Assembly: GCF_002150735.1 (NCBI RefSeq) | Contig: NZ_MUKA01000038.1 | Coordinates: forward strand, 1-64,000 | Reading direction: 5' to 3' | DNA from: Streptomyces africanus | Lineage (GTDB): Bacteria; Actinomycetota; Actinomycetes; Streptomycetales; Streptomycetaceae | Length of the DNA stretch: 64,000 bases | Shown: piece by piece, positions 33,821 to 43,157 of the stretch | Layout: each line of letters opens with the position of its first letter | How positions within the stretch are numbered: position 1 is the stretch's first letter | The notes under the pieces: model-generated | Told to the model about the DNA's origin: nothing | What the model saw: only the letters and a program-made list of their open reading frames with translations | The model's database searches: none | Translations under genes and position numbers: made by a program

Positions 33821-34273
33821 TTACTCGGTGCCGGGCGTCTTGCGCGTGGTGACGTTCATCCGGTTCCACGCGTTGACGGTGAAGATGAGCGCGATGAGCT
33901 GGGCGAGCTCCTTGTCGTCGAAGTGCTTCGCGGCCTCGCTGTAGACCTCGTCCGACACGCCCTGGGGCAGGAGGGTGACGGCCTCGGTCAGCGCCAGGGC
34001 GGCCCGCTCCTTCTCGGTGTACAGGCTCGACTCCTCCCAGGCGGAGAGCTGGTAGATCCGCTCTTCCGTCTCGCCGGCCTTGCGTGCGTCGGAGGTGTGG
34101 TAGTCGATGCAGTACGCGCAGCGGTTGATCTGGGAGGCGCGGATCTGCACCAGCTCCAGCAGGACCGGGTCGAGCCCCTCACGGGCGGCGGTGTCGAGCG
34201 CCAGGACGGCCTTGAAGACCTTGGGGGCGACGGTGGAGAAGTTCATGCGCTGCGGAACCCGAAACGTTGTCAT
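33821..34273 (-). CDS. AhpD-like carboxymuconolactone decarboxylase family protein
   Basis: A 150-residue all-helical protein of the AhpD/CMD family. The redox-active motif is NRCAYCIDYHT, a CxxC followed two residues later by Asp-Tyr-His as in AhpD-type peroxidase partners. It diverges from the second MocR gene across only 46 bp, the classic arrangement of a MocR-controlled redox gene. No evidence ties it to the peptide pathway. Confidence 0.9.
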   Translation of the reverse strand: MTTFRVPQRMNFSTVAPKVFKAVLALDTAAREGLDPVLLELVQIRASQINRCAYCIDYHTSDARKAGETEERIYQLSAWEESSLYTEKERAALALTEAVTLLPQGVSDEVYSEAAKHFDDKELAQLIALIFTVNAWNRMNVTTRKTPGTE

Positions 34274-34319
34274 GCCTTGAAGTTAAGCGGGGAATCGACC
34301 CAAGGTATGGTGCATTTTC

Positions 34320-35774
34320 ATGTCAGAAACATGGGTCAATGTTTCGGAGCCCGGGACCGCCGGAGCGGAACCGGCCCAGGCCGCGGGGACCGACCTCCAC
34401 CTGGAACTCTCCGGGGAGGGAAGCCTGCGCGGCCAGATCATGCACGCCCTGCGGGAGGCCATCCGCTCGGGCCGGCTCACCCCCGGCACCCGACTGCCCC
34501 CCTACCGCAGCCTCGCCCACGATCTGGGCATCGCCCGCAACACCGTCGCCGACGCCTACGCCGAACTCGTCGAGGAGGGCTGGCTCTTCGCCCGTCAGGG
34601 CTCCGGCACCCAGGTCGCCCAGCGCGCCACCCCGTTCCATCCGCACCAGGCGCGGCGCCCGCAGCGCCCGACCCGCCGCCGCGTCCTGCACGACCTGATG
34701 CCCAGCTCGCCCGACGCGGCCGCCTTCCCGCGTGCCGCGTGGCTGACCTCCGCGCGCAGGGCCGTCGCCGCGGCCCCCAACGACGCCTTCGGCGTGGGCG
34801 ATCCGCGCGGCAGGGAGGAGCTTCGCGAGACGCTCGCGGAGTATCTGGCGCGCGCCAGGGGTGTGCGCACCGATCCGGGCCGGATCGTGCTCTGCTCCGG
34901 CTTCGCCCACGCGCTGCGGCTGCTGGGCGGCCTGCTGAAGGGTCCGGTCGCCGTGGAGTCGTACGGACTGGGCTTCCACCGGAGCCTGGTCGAGAGCGAG
35001 GGGACGCCCACCGTCCCGCTGACGGTCGACGCGCAGGGGGCCCGGATCGACGAACTGCCGGGCACCGGCGCCAAGGCCGTCCTGCTCACGCCCGCGCACC
35101 AGTTCCCCACCGGCGGCCCGCTGCATCCCGAACGCCGGACGGCGGTCATCGACTGGGCCCGCTCCTTGGGAGGGCTTCTCGTGGAGGACGACTACGACGG
35201 CGAGTTCCGCTACGACCGGCAGCCGGTCGGCGCGGTACAGGGCCTCGACCCCGACCGGGTCGTCTACATCGGCTCGATCAGCAAGAGCCTGTCACCGGCG
35301 CTGCGGCTCGGCTGGATGGTGCTGCCGGGATGGCTCGTCGACGACGTCCTCGCCGCCAAGGGGCCCCGGGAGATGTGGTCGGGCGTCGTCGACCAGCTCA
35401 CTCTCGCCGACTTCATCGCCTGCGGCGCCTACGACCGGCACCTGCGCCGTATGCGACAGCACTACCGGCGCCGCCGCGACCTGCTGGCGAGCACGCTCGC
35501 CGAACGTGCCCCGCACATCAGGGTCAGCGGCGTCGCGGCGGGACTCCACGCCGTGCTGGAACTGCCGGAGAACACCGAGGAGGCGGCGCTGCGCGCGGCG
35601 CGGCGGCAGGGGCTGGCCCTCGACGGGCTCCGCACCTACCGCCACCCCGACAGCACGATGCCACCGCGCGACGGCCTGGTCATCGGCTACGGCACACCCC
35701 CGGACCACGCCTTCGCGGCGGCCCTGGACGCGTTGTGCCTGGCACTGCCCGATGCGCCACAGGGCAACGGGTGA
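34320..35774 (+). CDS. Second MocR-type (GntR/aminotransferase-like) regulator
   Basis: A 484-residue MocR protein: GntR winged HTH at about residues 28-95 (GTRLPPYRSLAHDLGIARNT) and an aminotransferase-like PLP domain with the lysine in SISKSLSPALRLGW. It starts at ATG 34320 and is divergent from the AhpD-like gene, which is its probable target. Distinct from the first MocR; the repeats found at the trp promoters are not evident in this short gap. Confidence 0.92.
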   Translation: MSETWVNVSEPGTAGAEPAQAAGTDLHLELSGEGSLRGQIMHALREAIRSGRLTPGTRLPPYRSLAHDLGIARNTVADAYAELVEEGWLFARQGSGTQVAQRATPFHPHQARRPQRPTRRRVLHDLMPSSPDAAAFPRAAWLTSARRAVAAAPNDAFGVGDPRGREELRETLAEYLARARGVRTDPGRIVLCSGFAHALRLLGGLLKGPVAVESYGLGFHRSLVESEGTPTVPLTVDAQGARIDELPGTGAKAVLLTPAHQFPTGGPLHPERRTAVIDWARSLGGLLVEDDYDGEFRYDRQPVGAVQGLDPDRVVYIGSISKSLSPALRLGWMVLPGWLVDDVLAAKGPREMWSGVVDQLTLADFIACGAYDRHLRRMRQHYRRRRDLLASTLAERAPHIRVSGVAAGLHAVLELPENTEEAALRAARRQGLALDGLRTYRHPDSTMPPRDGLVIGYGTPPDHAFAAALDALCLALPDAPQGNG

Positions 35775-35822
35775 CAGGCGCGTGACGGGCCGGTGCGGAG
35801 GGGGCCTGGCCCGGGGTATGCC

Positions 35823-36176
35823 TCAGCGGGCGCCCGGGATGAGCTGGAGACCGAGTTCTGCCTCCAGCCGGTCCAGGTCGCCGGCGTGACCATGGGCGGC
35901 GATGTGGCCGTCCACGCGGATCAGGTAGCAGCCGGGACGACGGCACAGCCCCTGCCGCTCGGCCGCCTCGGGTCCCCGCCACAGGACACTGAGTTGCGGC
36001 CGGCGAGCCACGACATGTCCCGTCTCGGTGACCCATCGTGCGTCCGCGGCGGGGGGCTGCAGCAGCAGCGTCCACGCCGCCGGGTCCGCGTCCGGGCCGG
36101 CCGTGCCGAGCGCCAGGGCCGCTTCGCGCGGGAACACGGTGCCCGGCCCCGGGGCGCCCGGAAGCCGGCCACGCAT
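35823..36176 (-). pseudogene. C-terminal remnant of an FAD-dependent aromatic monooxygenase
   Basis: About 115 residues that resemble the thioredoxin-like tail of PheA/TetX-type flavin monooxygenases: a run of WTLLL, WVTETGHV and CYLIRVDGHIAAHGHAG, matching the usual LVRPDGxxAxR ending. The FAD-binding N-terminal two thirds are missing; the frame upstream of 36176 is replaced by DNA read as fabH on the other strand. A truncated relic at a recombination boundary. Confidence rests on the tail motif only. Confidence 0.5.
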
Positions 36177-36197
36177 CCGGCAGCGCCGGCCGGACGG

Positions 36198-36458
36198 ATG
36201 CTGGGTGTCCCGCTCGGGGGCACGAGGATCCTGGGCGTCGGCGCCTACCGGCTGCAACGCGTCGTCAGCAACGAGGAAGCGAGCCGCCACATCGACTCGT
36301 CCGACGAGTGGATCCGGTCGCGCACCGGCATCGTCACCAGACACTGGGCCGCACCGGACGAATCCCTCGCGGACATGGCCCAGGCAGCCGCCGGCAAAGC
36401 TCTCGCGATGGCGAGCGTGGCTCCCGAGACCGTCGACTGCGTCATCCTGGCGACCTTC
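36198..36458 (+). pseudogene. N-terminal fragment of a FabH-like ketosynthase III
   Basis: Codons from ATG 36198 encode the start of a KAS III: GTRILGVGAYRLQRVVSNEE, then SSDEWIRSRTGI, and VDCVILATF at 36432-36458. The match ends abruptly after about 87 residues, before the catalytic cysteine; downstream sequence is unrelated, so the gene is dead. The stretch 36459-36641 holds another short unrecognised coding-like piece. FabH enzymes prime acyl chains in lipopeptide clusters, so this may be a leftover of an older cluster. Confidence 0.72.
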
Positions 36459-36641
36459 TTACCCATCTGCGCCGGCTTCCTCCACGGAGTCGTCCTGGAA
36501 GGCCCTGCGGGACCAGCCCGGCCTGAAGTGGCCCGCCCTGCGCCAGGAGGGGCAGATCCGCTGGGCGGTCTACGAAATGGCGAAGGTCGGACGGAGGGCA
36601 GGGACGCGGCGGGGGTCCGGGCCGGTGATCTGGATGCGGCG

Positions 36642-36690
36642 GGCTCCAGAATCGCCACGCACTCAACATGGTGCGTCATCGGGAACAGGT
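36642..36690. repeat. Second copy of the 3' end of the RNA methyltransferase gene
   Basis: About 49 bp here match 39503-39551, the last codons of the TrmA-type methyltransferase gene, with about four mismatches and in the same orientation. On the minus strand both encode THHVECVAILEP. The copies flank about 2.8 kb carrying an unknown gene and an Rhs fragment, like a target-site duplication left by an integrated element. No integrase is seen between them. Confidence 0.8.
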
Positions 36691-36765
36691 CCCATGAGAC
36701 GCCAGTCGATACAGCCGCAGGTCAGCGTGGGTAGGCCGAGGCTCCGAGAGCCTCGCCTGTTTCCA

Positions 36766-37950
36766 CTACCCGGGGACGTCGCGGTCGGCATCGGTATCGG
36801 TCGCCGCCAGCACCGCGACCCGGGTCCGGGTGGGATCCAGCACGGCGAAACCCAGGTCCGCGGTGTCATGGTGGAACCAGTCCGTGAACGCCATGAACCG
36901 CAGCCACCGGTAATCCGCCGCACGCCGCACCGCTTCCAGGAGCGGCACCCCGGCGGGCAACCCCATGAGCCCGTAGAGACTCTCCCAGGCGTACAGCCGC
37001 GCGTACGCACCGCCCTGCCCCTGGCCGCTCACCCCGCCGACGTACGACGCCGAGAAGAGTTCGTTGAGAACATCATCGGGTGTCGTCGCGCAGGCGAGCG
37101 CGCTTCCCTGGCGGCTGCCCTCACCTTCCAGGCAGCGCAGGGGCAGTTCCTTGAGGAAGGACATGCCGAAGTCGTCGGGGCTGAGCGGGCTCGGCAGCGT
37201 GAAGAACCGTGCCTCGGGCTCACGGGCCCATCCGCCGGCCCTGAACGGTCGGGCGACCGCGTTCGCCCGTCCGTCGTCCCGAGCGTCCCCGGCACCGCGA
37301 CCGGCGACCGCACCGCCGTCGGTCGAGGGAGCCTCCGGAAAGCGCGACCGGAGCTGCTTCGCGGTCTTGATCGACCCCAGTCCCCGGACACGAACGGTGA
37401 ACCGGTGTTCGATGTCCAGTCGCGTCCTGGGCAGTCGGGCCAGCGGGTGCCCCAGCTCACGCAGCTTCTCGGCGTACGCGTCCAGGGAGCGCCGACCGGT
37501 CCCCGAGCCGATCAGCGCCAGCTCTCCGAGGAGACAGGCGCGCAGCTCGACCGCCGGACCCAGGACCCCGTCCGGCACATCGCCGAACAGAGGCTCGATG
37601 TCCCGCAGATGCTGAGCCTTGACCAGCTTCGCGGCCACGGAACGCAGCAGTCGATCGCTGTCGCCGGGGGGCATGACCCCTTCGGGCAGCAGCCGACTCA
37701 CGAGGTCCACAGCAAACGTCACACAGACCCGCGAACGCGTGTCGGCGAGGGTCTCGGCGATCTGCCCGACGGTCCGCGCCACGGAGGCTCCACGGGGCCC
37801 GTCGCCGGCCGCCGTCCGGCACAGCCGCTCCGCCGCTTCGTACATTCCTTCCGGTCCGAGCTCAGCCAGATGCTGCGACTCCGGCCCGGGCCGCTCCCGG
37901 CGATGTCGATCGGAAGCGCCGTCGCCGGGCGTCTCTTCGTTGTGGCTCAC
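36766..37950 (-). CDS. Hypothetical protein, Streptomyces-type, no known motif
   Basis: A 394-residue soluble protein that I do not recognise with certainty. The N-terminal 35 residues are charged and likely disordered. A helical region follows (about 35-190), then an Ala/Gly-rich linker (about 210-245) and a C-terminal part containing RLYAWESLYGLMGLPAG and WLRFMAFTDWFHHDTADLGF. No signal peptide or membrane helix. It lies alone between the duplicated methyltransferase end and the Rhs fragment, so it is probably accessory. A role as an immunity or antitoxin partner of the Rhs tip is possible but unsupported. Confidence 0.75.
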   Translation of the reverse strand: MSHNEETPGDGASDRHRRERPGPESQHLAELGPEGMYEAAERLCRTAAGDGPRGASVARTVGQIAETLADTRSRVCVTFAVDLVSRLLPEGVMPPGDSDRLLRSVAAKLVKAQHLRDIEPLFGDVPDGVLGPAVELRACLLGELALIGSGTGRRSLDAYAEKLRELGHPLARLPRTRLDIEHRFTVRVRGLGSIKTAKQLRSRFPEAPSTDGGAVAGRGAGDARDDGRANAVARPFRAGGWAREPEARFFTLPSPLSPDDFGMSFLKELPLRCLEGEGSRQGSALACATTPDDVLNELFSASYVGGVSGQGQGGAYARLYAWESLYGLMGLPAGVPLLEAVRRAADYRWLRFMAFTDWFHHDTADLGFAVLDPTRTRVAVLAATDTDADRDVPG

Positions 37951-38007
37951 GCCCCCGAGTCTACGAGCAGGAGATCAAGTAACTTTGCTGAGGCATACGT
38001 GCCTTGA

Positions 38008-39222
38008 GTGGAGCCATGCGACGGGGGAAGCCGTGATCGCCTCGGCCGGGTGGAAGCGGTCTCCGCCACCGGGTGGTCCGAGCGCTACGCCTACGACGCG
38101 GCGGGCAACATCAGCCGGGCGGACGCGCCGGAGGGCCCGCAGGGGGAACGGGTCCACGACGGCACGCTCATCCGCAGGACCGGCCACATCACCTACGTGC
38201 ATGACGCACAGGGGCGCCTGGTCCGGCAGACGCGCAGGTTGCTGTCCGGGGGAACGCGGGAGTGGACCTACACGTGGGACGCCGAGGACCGGCTCACTCA
38301 GGCCACGACCCCGGACGGGCGTCGCTGGGCGTACGTCTACGACGCCCTCGGCCGTCGCGTCGCCAAGCGCCTGCTGTCCGACTCGGGCCTACCGGTCGAG
38401 GAGACCGTCTTCACCTGGGACGGCTCCCACCTGGTGGAGCAGAGCAGCTCCGCCGGCGGCCCCACCAAAAGCTGGGAATGGGCTCCCGGCACCAACCGTG
38501 CGCTGCTGCAGATCGACCAGGACGAGGTCGACCGCCGGTTCTACGCCATCGTCACCGACCTGGTCGGCACCCCCACCGAACTGGTCGACGAGGAGGGCCG
38601 GATCGCCTGGCGGGCACGCACGACGCTGTGGGGCACGCCGGTAGGCGGCTCGGCGGGTCCAGTCGACTGCCCTCTGCGCTTCCCGGGTCAGTACCACGAC
38701 CCCGAAACCGGCCTCCATTACAACTTCCGCCGCTACTACGACCCCGAGAACGCCCGCTACATCAGCCCGGACCCCCTGGGCCTCGCACCCGCACCGAACC
38801 ACCACGCCTACGTCCTCGACCCCCTTCGCTGGACGCACCCATGGGGGCTGGTGAGCTGCGAGAGCAGCAGGCACGGCATCACAGAGGAACGCGAGGCCCA
38901 TATCGAGGGCCAGCACGGCCCCGGCGCCCAGGACCGCGTGCGGGAGAACGCCGACCCGACGGGGCCGGAACCCTCACTGCCCGGTGAGTTCTACGAGGAC
39001 TTCTTCTGGGAGGGCGACGACTTCGTCCTGGGACGCCGGCTCCGCGAGGGCGTCGACGGCACCCCGGCCATACCCAACCCGCGTGCCAGGGCCGGGCAGG
39101 ACAGCCACCTGCACCGCTTCGAACACGGCGAGCCCGTGGGCATCAACGGCAGCGGGCGGGAGACCAGAGAGGTGGAAGTCGTCATCCGCGACGGCCATAT
39201 CCATACGGCGTATCCGGTCTGA
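38008..39222 (+). CDS. 5'-truncated Rhs/YD-repeat protein with C-terminal toxin-like tip
   Basis: About 404 residues. The first 290 hold YD repeats (YAYDAAGNI, YTWDAEDRL, YVYDALGRR) and the Rhs core end FPGQYHDPETGLHYNFRRYYDPENARYISPDPLGL. After the core boundary a unique 120-residue tip runs from HGITEER to GHIHTAYPV, the position occupied by toxin domains in polymorphic Rhs toxins. Its nuclease type is not assignable by eye. A full Rhs protein is normally over 1200 residues with a secretion signal; neither is present and the start at GTG 38008 is arbitrary, so this is an orphan tip or pseudogene. Confidence 0.8.
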   Translation: MEPCDGGSRDRLGRVEAVSATGWSERYAYDAAGNISRADAPEGPQGERVHDGTLIRRTGHITYVHDAQGRLVRQTRRLLSGGTREWTYTWDAEDRLTQATTPDGRRWAYVYDALGRRVAKRLLSDSGLPVEETVFTWDGSHLVEQSSSAGGPTKSWEWAPGTNRALLQIDQDEVDRRFYAIVTDLVGTPTELVDEEGRIAWRARTTLWGTPVGGSAGPVDCPLRFPGQYHDPETGLHYNFRRYYDPENARYISPDPLGLAPAPNHHAYVLDPLRWTHPWGLVSCESSRHGITEEREAHIEGQHGPGAQDRVRENADPTGPEPSLPGEFYEDFFWEGDDFVLGRRLREGVDGTPAIPNPRARAGQDSHLHRFEHGEPVGINGSGRETREVEVVIRDGHIHTAYPV

Positions 39223-39243
39223 GAGAGCCGGTCGGTGACGGAC

Positions 39244-39381
39244 ATGCCGACCGCAGGGCGCGACCCACCAATAGCGTGCGGCTACTGCACGGATTTCTCT
39301 GATAAGCACCGCCGAGGGCCGCTCAAGATCAAGTGCATGGTGATGCAGCGCGATACCAGCGCATGGTCATCGCGGGCGTGA
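39244..39381 (+). CDS. Possible small Cys-rich protein downstream of the Rhs tip
   Basis: A 45-codon frame (GTG 39235 would add three codons) encoding a peptide with an ACGYC motif, a charged centre and a third Cys. It lies 21 bp after the Rhs stop, where an immunity gene would be expected, but it is shorter than known immunity proteins. The ribosome site is weak. Low confidence; the rest of 39223-39483 shows nothing else. Confidence 0.25.
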   Translation: MPTAGRDPPIACGYCTDFSDKHRRGPLKIKCMVMQRDTSAWSSRA

Positions 39382-39483
39382 CGTACGGACTCGTGCCGCG
39401 CGAGGCCGTCAACAGCCCGCGCGGGTCGCCTCGTCGGCGTCACCATCCTGGGAGTGAGGCATCGTCATGGGTCCTCGGCCAGG

Positions 39484-40812
39484 TCAGCGCCCCTTTGCCA
39501 CCGGCTCCAGGATCGCCACGCACTCCACATGGTGCGTCATCGGAAACAGATCGAACGCCCGCAACATCCGCACCCGGTACCCCCCGTCCCGGAAGTACCC
39601 CAGGTCTCGCGCCAACGCGGCGGGGTCACACGCCACATAGGCGATCCGCCGTGCTCCGAGCGACGACAGGTGCTGGACCGTCTTCCGGCCCGCCCCGGCC
39701 CGGGGAGGGTCGAGGACGATCAGGTCGACCTCGGTGATGCCCGTGCGCGGCAGGACCGACTCGACCTTGCCCTGCTCGATCCGGACGCGGTCGAACTCGG
39801 CGAGGTTGTGCCGGGCGTCCTCCACCGCGCGCTTGCCGGACTCGATGCCGAGGACCGCGCCCTGGTCGCCGACCCGGTCGGCGAGGGCGCCGGCGAAGAG
39901 GCCGACGCCGCAGTACAGGTCGAGGGCCATGTCGCCCTTGCGGGGCAGGAGGCCCTGCATGACGGCCGTCACCAGGGTGTCCGCGGCCTGCGGGTGGACC
40001 TGCCAGAAGCCGCCGCCCCCTACGCGGTAGGTCCGGCCGTCCGCGCGCTCGCGGACGAAGGGGCGGCCGTGGACGCGGTGGACGCCACCGGAGCGCTCGT
40101 CCACGCGCAGCACCGACACCGGGCGGTCGAGCTCGACCAGCGGGAGGCGCGCGCCCGGCTTCGGCGTGAGGATCACCTGACGGTCCTGCGAACCCGTCGC
40201 CGCGATCGCCTCGACGGAGTCCATGCCGGTCCACACCCGCTTCTCGATGCCCAGCTCGCTGACCCCCTCCGCGGCGATCATGCAGTGGTCGATCGGCTCG
40301 ACCTCGTGGGAGCGGTGCCGGCGCAGGCCCGCGCGGCCGTCGGCCGTGACCGCGTACTGGACGCGGGTACGCCAGGACGGGACCTGGCCCGCGGGCACCT
40401 TGTCGCCCTCGGCGGGCATCACCGTGCCGTCCCAGCCGGCCTCCTCCGGGGTGAGGCCGGCGAGGTGCTGGAGCTGCTCGGCGATGACGTCGGCCTTCAG
40501 GCGCCGCTGCGCGCCCGGCTTGGCGTGCTGCCAGTCGCAGCCGCCGCAGCGGCCCGGGCCGGCGAACGGGCAGGGGACGTCGATCCGGTCCTTGGAGGCG
40601 TCCAGCACCTCCACGGCGTCCGCGCGCAGGAACCGGGCACCCTCCTCGCCCTCCGTCACCCGCGCCACGACCCGCTCACCGGGCAGCGCGTGCCGGACGA
40701 ACAGCACCTGGCCCTCGGCCGTACGGGCGATGCAGTGTCCACCGTGGGCGACGGGGCCGATCTCGACCTCGTACTCCTCCCCCACCAGCGACTTCCTCGG
40801 TTCTGCCTGCAT
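39484..40812 (-). CDS. TrmA/RlmD-family RNA (uracil-5-)methyltransferase
   Basis: A 442-residue SAM-dependent RNA methyltransferase. An N-terminal TRAM RNA-binding domain is followed by the iron-sulphur cysteines in CPFAGPGRCGGCDWQH, the SAM motif LDLYCGVGLF, LDPPRAG, and the catalytic Cys in YVACDPAALARD. I start at ATG 40812; in-frame codons up to 40869 are not conserved. Substrate (tRNA U54 or a 23S rRNA uridine) cannot be decided here. Its 3' end is duplicated at 36642, marking the cluster side of the core block. Confidence 0.93.
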   Translation of the reverse strand: MQAEPRKSLVGEEYEVEIGPVAHGGHCIARTAEGQVLFVRHALPGERVVARVTEGEEGARFLRADAVEVLDASKDRIDVPCPFAGPGRCGGCDWQHAKPGAQRRLKADVIAEQLQHLAGLTPEEAGWDGTVMPAEGDKVPAGQVPSWRTRVQYAVTADGRAGLRRHRSHEVEPIDHCMIAAEGVSELGIEKRVWTGMDSVEAIAATGSQDRQVILTPKPGARLPLVELDRPVSVLRVDERSGGVHRVHGRPFVRERADGRTYRVGGGGFWQVHPQAADTLVTAVMQGLLPRKGDMALDLYCGVGLFAGALADRVGDQGAVLGIESGKRAVEDARHNLAEFDRVRIEQGKVESVLPRTGITEVDLIVLDPPRAGAGRKTVQHLSSLGARRIAYVACDPAALARDLGYFRDGGYRVRMLRAFDLFPMTHHVECVAILEPVAKGR

Positions 40813-40922
40813 GGTGGGGTGACTCCAAAACACGTGAGGGGCAAGGGCCGGACGGAAACGGCCGGACAACAGCCCACCAGTCTACGTGGGTGCCGCCCGG
40901 CCGCTTCACACCAGCCGTCGTC

Positions 40923-43013
40923 TCACGACTTGTGCTCGGTGGACTCCTTCGACCGCACCTGCGCGGGCCCGCGCCGCACCGAACCCGGCGCGTTCCACTC
41001 CGCCTGCCTGCGGGCCCGCTTCTTGGCCGCCTCGGAGGACTGGAGCTGGTACGGCACCGAGGTCACCATGATCCCCGGTGTGAACAGCAGCCGGCCCTTC
41101 AGCCGCAGGGCGCTCTGGTTGTGCAGCAGATGCTCGTACCAGTGGCCGACGACGTACTCGGGGATGATCACGGACACCGCGTCCCGCGGCGACTCCTTGC
41201 GCAGGCCCTTGACGTACTCGATGATCGGCCGCGTGATCTCGCGGTAGGGCGAGTCCAGGACCTTCAGCGGTACGTCGATACCCCGCCGCTCCCATTCCTC
41301 GCGCAGCGCCTTGGTCTCCGCCGGGTCGACGTTGACGCTCAGGGCCTCCAGGCTGTCCGAGCGCATCAGCTTGGCGTAGGCCAGGGCGCGCAGCGCCGGG
41401 CGGTGGATCTTGGAGATCAGGACGACGGAGTGGATGCGGGACGGCCGTACGCTGTCGTCGCTCGGGCCCTCGGGGGCGGCGATCTCCTCGGCGACGCGGT
41501 CGTAGTGCTTACGGATGGCCGTCATCGTCGCGTAGAAGATCACCATGCCGAGCAGGGCGACCCACGCGCCGTGGGTGAACTTGGTGACGAGGACGACCAC
41601 CAGCACCAGGCCGGTGAAGAAGGCGCCGAAGGCGTTGATGGCGCGCGAGCGGATCATGTGGCGGCGCTTGGCCTGGTCCTGCTCGGCGGCCAGGAGGCGG
41701 TTCCAGTGCCGGACCATGCCGGTCTGGCTGAGCGTGAAGGACACGAACACGCCGACGATGTACAGCTGGATCAGGCGTGTGGAGTCGGCGCCGTAGATGC
41801 CCACCAGCAGTCCGGCGGCGCCCGCGAGGAGCACGATGCCGTTGGAGAAGGCGAGGCGGTCGCCGCGGGTGTGCAGCTGGCGCGGCAGGTAGCGGTCCTG
41901 GGCGAGGATCGAGCCGAGCAGCGGGAAGCCGTTGTAGGCGGTGTTCGCGGCGAGGAACAGCACCAGCGCGGTGGCGGCGGCCAGCACGATGAACAGGAAG
42001 CTGCCCTTGCCGAAGACGGCCTCGGCGACCTGGGAGATCACCGGGTTCTGCACGTAGTCCGCGCCGAGCGGGACGCCGTTGTGGAAGAGGTCGCGGGCCG
42101 GGTTCTCGGCCATGCGGACGTCGGTCGTGGCGGCCAGGGCGATGATGCCGCAGAACATGGTGACGGCGAGCAGGCCCATCATCGCGAGCGTGGTCGCGGC
42201 GTTCTTGGACTTGGGCTTGCGGAAGGCCGGGACGCCGTTGGAGATCGCCTCGACGCCGGTGAGCGCGGCGCAGCCGGAGGAGAAGGCGCGCAGCAGCAGG
42301 AAGACCAGGGCGAAGCCCGCCAGGCCCTGGTGTTCGGGTTTGATGACGTAGTCCGCCGTCGGTGCCCGCATGGTGTCGCCCAGGACCACTCCGCGGAAGG
42401 CGCCCCAGGCGATCATGGTGAAGACGCCCGCGACGAAGACGTACGTCGGGATGGCGAACAGCGAGCCCGACTCCTTCACGCCGCGCAGGTTCATCAGCGT
42501 CAGCAGCACGATCACGCCGATCGCGCACAGCACCTTGTGTTCGACCACGAACGGGACCGCGGAGCCCAGGTTCTCGATGCCGGAGGAGATCGACACCGCG
42601 ACGGTGAGGACGTAGTCGACGAGCAGGGCGCTCGCGACCGTCAGGCCGGCCCGGGGGCCGAGGTTGGTGTTCGCCACCTCGTAGTCGCCGCCGCCGCTGG
42701 GGTAGGCGTGCACGTTCTGCCGGTACGACGCCACCACGGTGAACATCAGCACGACGACCGCGACCGCGATCCACGGACTGAAGTGGTACGCCGTCACACC
42801 CGCGATCGACAGGACCAGCAGCACCTCCCCCGGCGCGTACGCGACGGAGGACAGCGGGTCGGAGGCGAAGACGGGTAGTGCGATGCGCTTCGGCAGGAGC
42901 GTTTCCCCCAGCCGGTCACTGCGCAGTGCGCGCCCGATCAGGATCCGTTTGGGCACGTCGGTCAGTTTGGACACAACAGTGGATCGTAAGCGTTCGATTG
43001 CGGGCTCGCCCAC
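40923..43013 (-). CDS. APC-superfamily amino acid permease
   Basis: A 696-residue membrane protein with about 12 TM helices, beginning FASDPLSSVAYAPGE and YPSGGGDYEVANTNLGP, typical of the large APC permeases of actinobacteria, and a soluble C-terminal domain of about 150 residues. Start GTG 43013 has GAGGGG upstream; GTG 42974 is an alternative. The C-terminal domain resembles nucleotide/UspA-like domains only loosely. It precedes the methyltransferase in the same direction by 110 bp. Substrate unknown. Confidence 0.9.
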   Translation of the reverse strand: MGEPAIERLRSTVVSKLTDVPKRILIGRALRSDRLGETLLPKRIALPVFASDPLSSVAYAPGEVLLVLSIAGVTAYHFSPWIAVAVVVLMFTVVASYRQNVHAYPSGGGDYEVANTNLGPRAGLTVASALLVDYVLTVAVSISSGIENLGSAVPFVVEHKVLCAIGVIVLLTLMNLRGVKESGSLFAIPTYVFVAGVFTMIAWGAFRGVVLGDTMRAPTADYVIKPEHQGLAGFALVFLLLRAFSSGCAALTGVEAISNGVPAFRKPKSKNAATTLAMMGLLAVTMFCGIIALAATTDVRMAENPARDLFHNGVPLGADYVQNPVISQVAEAVFGKGSFLFIVLAAATALVLFLAANTAYNGFPLLGSILAQDRYLPRQLHTRGDRLAFSNGIVLLAGAAGLLVGIYGADSTRLIQLYIVGVFVSFTLSQTGMVRHWNRLLAAEQDQAKRRHMIRSRAINAFGAFFTGLVLVVVLVTKFTHGAWVALLGMVIFYATMTAIRKHYDRVAEEIAAPEGPSDDSVRPSRIHSVVLISKIHRPALRALAYAKLMRSDSLEALSVNVDPAETKALREEWERRGIDVPLKVLDSPYREITRPIIEYVKGLRKESPRDAVSVIIPEYVVGHWYEHLLHNQSALRLKGRLLFTPGIMVTSVPYQLQSSEAAKKRARRQAEWNAPGSVRRGPAQVRSKESTEHKS

Positions 43014-43157
43014 CCGCCACCCCTCATCGGCCTTCCGTCTGCTCTCCGAGTGAATTCAGAGGCTGCTGCGGCTGGGGATTCGGCAGGTCACCCGGATCCC
43101 ATGCCTATATGACTAAGCCCCGTCCGTCTCCCGGCCGTTGCCGCCCCCGGAGGTCCC

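Noticed and set aside
36484..36620. A coding-like piece beginning SSWKALRDQPGLKWPALRQEG
   Set aside because: It looks like natural protein but has no start, no recognised family and ends in scrambled sequence; I leave it as an unidentified fragment within the junction.
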